Of a DNA stretch of 64,000 bases, positions 62,090 to 64,000 are shown in pieces. Positions within the stretch are counted from its first letter, which is position 1. Each line of letters opens with the position of its first letter. The translations under genes were made by a program, and so were the position numbers. Below the pieces are notes generated by a model. It searched no databases, was not told the DNA's origin, and saw only the letters and a program-made list of their open reading frames with translations. The stretch is taken from contig NZ_AP036014.1 in assembly GCF_003402415.2 (NCBI RefSeq), forward strand, positions 2,170,001-2,234,000. Direction: 5' to 3'. Origin of the DNA: Cupidesulfovibrio sp000226255 (lineage in GTDB: Bacteria > Desulfobacterota > Desulfovibrionia > Desulfovibrionales > Desulfovibrionaceae).

Positions 62090-62854
62090 CTAGTCGTCCA
62101 GCTTGAGGTCCGGCAGGTTGCCCTTCCCGCCGCGCGAGGCGCGGGCATCGGTCCGGCGCTCGCGGCCTTCACGGTAGGCGGCGGCATCGTCGCCGAACGA
62201 AAGCAGGTCGGATTCGCTGGCCCCAAAGGCGGGCCGGGCATCACGGGCATCGGCCTGCCCCTGGGCCGCTCCGCCGAAGGCCGAAGTGTCCAGCGTCGAG
62301 GCGTCCAGGCCATTGGCCAGGCCGTTGTCACGGCCGCGTGGGGCACCGGAGCCCGGAAGGTCCAGCCGGGGCAGTTCCACGTCCTGCGCGGCGTGGGCCG
62401 TGGCCGTGTCTTCGTGGCGGTCCACCAGTTCCACCGGCAGTTCCCCCGGCTCCTCAAAATCCATGCCCAGGCCGCCCGGCAGGGAGGATGCGTCGTCCGC
62501 CTCCTGCACCAGGCCGTACAGCGGGTCGCCGCCCGCTCCGTACCCCGTGTCGGTCCGGGCGTCGGGGCCGGTGCCGTACTGCACGTGGTACTGGCCCGCC
62601 GGTTCGTCGAACGCGTCGTGCGCCGGATCGGCATGGGCGGTGGGGGGCAGCCCGGCCGCGGCCGCGCGCTGGGCGCGGGCCAGTTCGTTCACCCGCGCTT
62701 CAAGGGTGCGCAGGCCAGAAGCCAGCATGGCGTGCTCGTCACGAATGCCGCGCGCAAGCTCGTCCATGCCGCGCAGCACAAAATAGAACATCACCAGCAA
62801 TCCCGCGAAACACAGCAGGATGAACATCATGAACATGGTGGCGTTGTCGAACAT
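62090..62854 (-). CDS. Membrane-anchored protein with disordered acidic tail
   Basis: Not recognised; 254 residues. AAAAGGAACC precedes the ATG at 62854. Residues 7-28 form one membrane helix (MFMMFILLCFAGLLVMFYFV), followed by a short coiled coil (MDELARGIRDEHAMLASGLR, TLEARVNELARAQR) and about 180 residues of Ala/Gly/Asp-rich, probably disordered sequence that ends with GKGNLPDLKLDD. It lies 162 bp upstream of the other small membrane protein on the same strand and is divergent from the radical SAM gene. Confidence 0.7.
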   Translation of the reverse strand: MFDNATMFMMFILLCFAGLLVMFYFVLRGMDELARGIRDEHAMLASGLRTLEARVNELARAQRAAAAGLPPTAHADPAHDAFDEPAGQYHVQYGTGPDARTDTGYGAGGDPLYGLVQEADDASSLPGGLGMDFEEPGELPVELVDRHEDTATAHAAQDVELPRLDLPGSGAPRGRDNGLANGLDASTLDTSAFGGAAQGQADARDARPAFGASESDLLSFGDDAAAYREGRERRTDARASRGGKGNLPDLKLDD

Positions 62855-63010
62855 GGTTCCTTTTCTCTCCCGGAAAAAAAAGGCGGCATTCCCCCGGCCA
62901 CCGGCCTGCGGGCCGGATATGCACTTGCCGGGGAACCCCGCTTGCAGTAACCATCCGGCACCTAGCACATCCAACGATGCACCACAATACATGAGAACAA
63001 AGGGCACCAC

Positions 63011-64000
63011 ATGGCCTCATCCAATATCCGACCCCATCTCGTCGTGGCCGACGAGAACGGCGAGATATACGACCACCCGGACCTGCTGATGGTCTGTCGG
63101 CGCGGGCACGAATTCGCCCTGCCCCGCCCGGACGAACTGATGCCCCTGCCCGACGAGAGCGAGCTGTTCCTGCTGCCCGGCCGCCGCGCCGTAGGGCTGG
63201 ACCCGGAAACAGGCGAGGCCGTGGGCATGGACGAACTGGCCGTGGCCGCCTTCGCCGCGCCCGCGCACACCCTGACCGCCCACCCCGCCTACACCAGCGA
63301 GCCGGACGCGCCCACCCTGCCCCTGTTCGCATACGGGGCCGTGGGCTTCGCCAACGGGCGCTTCTACGTGTGCGCCAAGCGCGTGGACGAATCGAACCGC
63401 CAGGTGTTCCGGGGCATCCACCGCAAGAAGGTGGAACAGACCGCCCGCGAACTGATGCGCCGCTACCCGGACAACCGGCTGATGCAGCACCTGACCGCCA
63501 AGTGCGCCCTCACCTATTCCTGCCCGGCCGCGCGCAACCTGTGCCTTGGCCGGTACGAGGCCCCGCTGCCCGTCTCGCGCGCGTGCAACGCCCGTTGCGT
63601 GGGGTGCATCTCGCAGCAGGAGGCGGGCTCGCGCATCTGCGCGACCCCGCAGAACCGCATGGCCTTCACCCCCACGGCGGCGGAGATCGTGGAGGTGATG
63701 CGCCACCACGCCCGCAACGAGGTGCGTGAACCTGTCTTTTCCTTCGGGCAGGGCTGCGAGGGCGAACCCCTGACCGAGGCCCCGCTGATCGAAGAGGCGG
63801 TGCGCCTGTTCCGCGCCGAAGGCGGGCGCGGCACGGTGAACCTGAATTCCAACGCCTCGCTGCCGGGGGCCGTGGAACGCATCGCCGCTGCGGGCCTTAC
63901 CTCGCTGCGGGTCAGCCTGAACAGCGCCCGCGAAGAAACCTACAGCCGCTACTACCGCCCGCACGGCTACACCCTGGCCGACGTGCGCGAAAGCATCGCC
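63011..64000 (+). CDS. Radical SAM protein (3' truncated)
   Basis: The window ends inside this gene; 330 codons are visible. The start at 63011 follows AAAGGG. The first ~180 residues are a variable N-terminal domain with LPRPDELMPLPDESELFLLP and a Cys pair around ALTYSCPAARNLC. The radical SAM motif is CNARCVGC (Cys192, Cys196, Cys199). FSFGQGCEGEPL and LNSNASLPGAVERIAAAGLT belong to the SAM-binding TIM-barrel core. The substrate is unknown. Upstream are 156 bp shared with the divergent membrane protein gene. Confidence 0.85.
   Translation, partial: MASSNIRPHLVVADENGEIYDHPDLLMVCRRGHEFALPRPDELMPLPDESELFLLPGRRAVGLDPETGEAVGMDELAVAAFAAPAHTLTAHPAYTSEPDAPTLPLFAYGAVGFANGRFYVCAKRVDESNRQVFRGIHRKKVEQTARELMRRYPDNRLMQHLTAKCALTYSCPAARNLCLGRYEAPLPVSRACNARCVGCISQQEAGSRICATPQNRMAFTPTAAEIVEVMRHHARNEVREPVFSFGQGCEGEPLTEAPLIEEAVRLFRAEGGRGTVNLNSNASLPGAVERIAAAGLTSLRVSLNSAREETYSRYYRPHGYTLADVRESIA

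Overview
The window is high-GC, densely packed bacterial chromosome. The flagellar gene order (fliK-flgD-flgE, flaG, flagellin), promoters of sigma-54 and sigma-28 type, a split-P-protein glycine cleavage operon with its own lipoamide dehydrogenase, and the overall protein style point to a sulfate-reducing deltaproteobacterium of the Desulfovibrio/Nitratidesulfovibrio group. This assignment rests on recognition of gene content, not on a database search.

Layout. 1-4.3 kb: the tail of an acyl-CoA synthetase, D-aminoacyl-tRNA deacylase, then a partner-switching module (PP2C phosphatase with a degenerate receiver, RsbW-like kinase, RsbV-like STAS protein) and a FapA/DUF342 protein. 4.3-7.8 kb: two glycosyltransferases directly upstream of the flagellar genes. 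8.1-14.9 kb: fliK-flgD-flgE behind a sigma-54-like promoter, convergent flaG behind a sigma-28 promoter, and flagellin behind a near-consensus sigma-54 promoter. 15-24.3 kb: rnc, a DRTGG/P-loop protein, an MFS transporter, a small conserved-looking protein, a large B12-binding/radical SAM protein, and an Hpt-STAS protein. 24.6-30.1 kb: an M16 peptidase, a LysE exporter and ychF, separated by two structured intergenic repeat elements.

30.1-33.2 kb is the only clearly foreign-looking stretch. It holds a RhuM-family gene and an AT-rich gene for an unrecognised multi-pass membrane protein, between the housekeeping genes ychF and pgm. 33-40.4 kb: phosphoglucomutase, a CheY-like regulator, then gcvH-gcvPA-gcvPB-lpdA, which would feed glycine carbon into one-carbon metabolism (no gcvT is present here). 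40.5-44.2 kb: a secreted VWA-OmpA protein, a small periplasmic protein, a 2-Cys peroxiredoxin, a ferredoxin and an Hpt protein.

44.4-57.5 kb is a minus-strand signalling block. It contains a TPR lipoprotein, an NtrC-type regulator with its membrane kinase (joined through a partial tandem duplication that leaves a 35-codon mini-gene), a large AsmA-like protein, and a GGDEF-EAL protein translationally coupled to a periplasmic binding protein. The end of the window has a D-2-hydroxyacid dehydrogenase, ThiC, a third glycosyltransferase, two small membrane-anchored proteins and the start of a radical SAM protein.

The most interesting items are the AT-rich RhuM/membrane-protein island, the MITE-like structured element at 27.67-27.88 kb, the kinase-regulator duplication, the palindromic sites upstream of the kinase, and the binding protein fused by overlap to a c-di-GMP enzyme.
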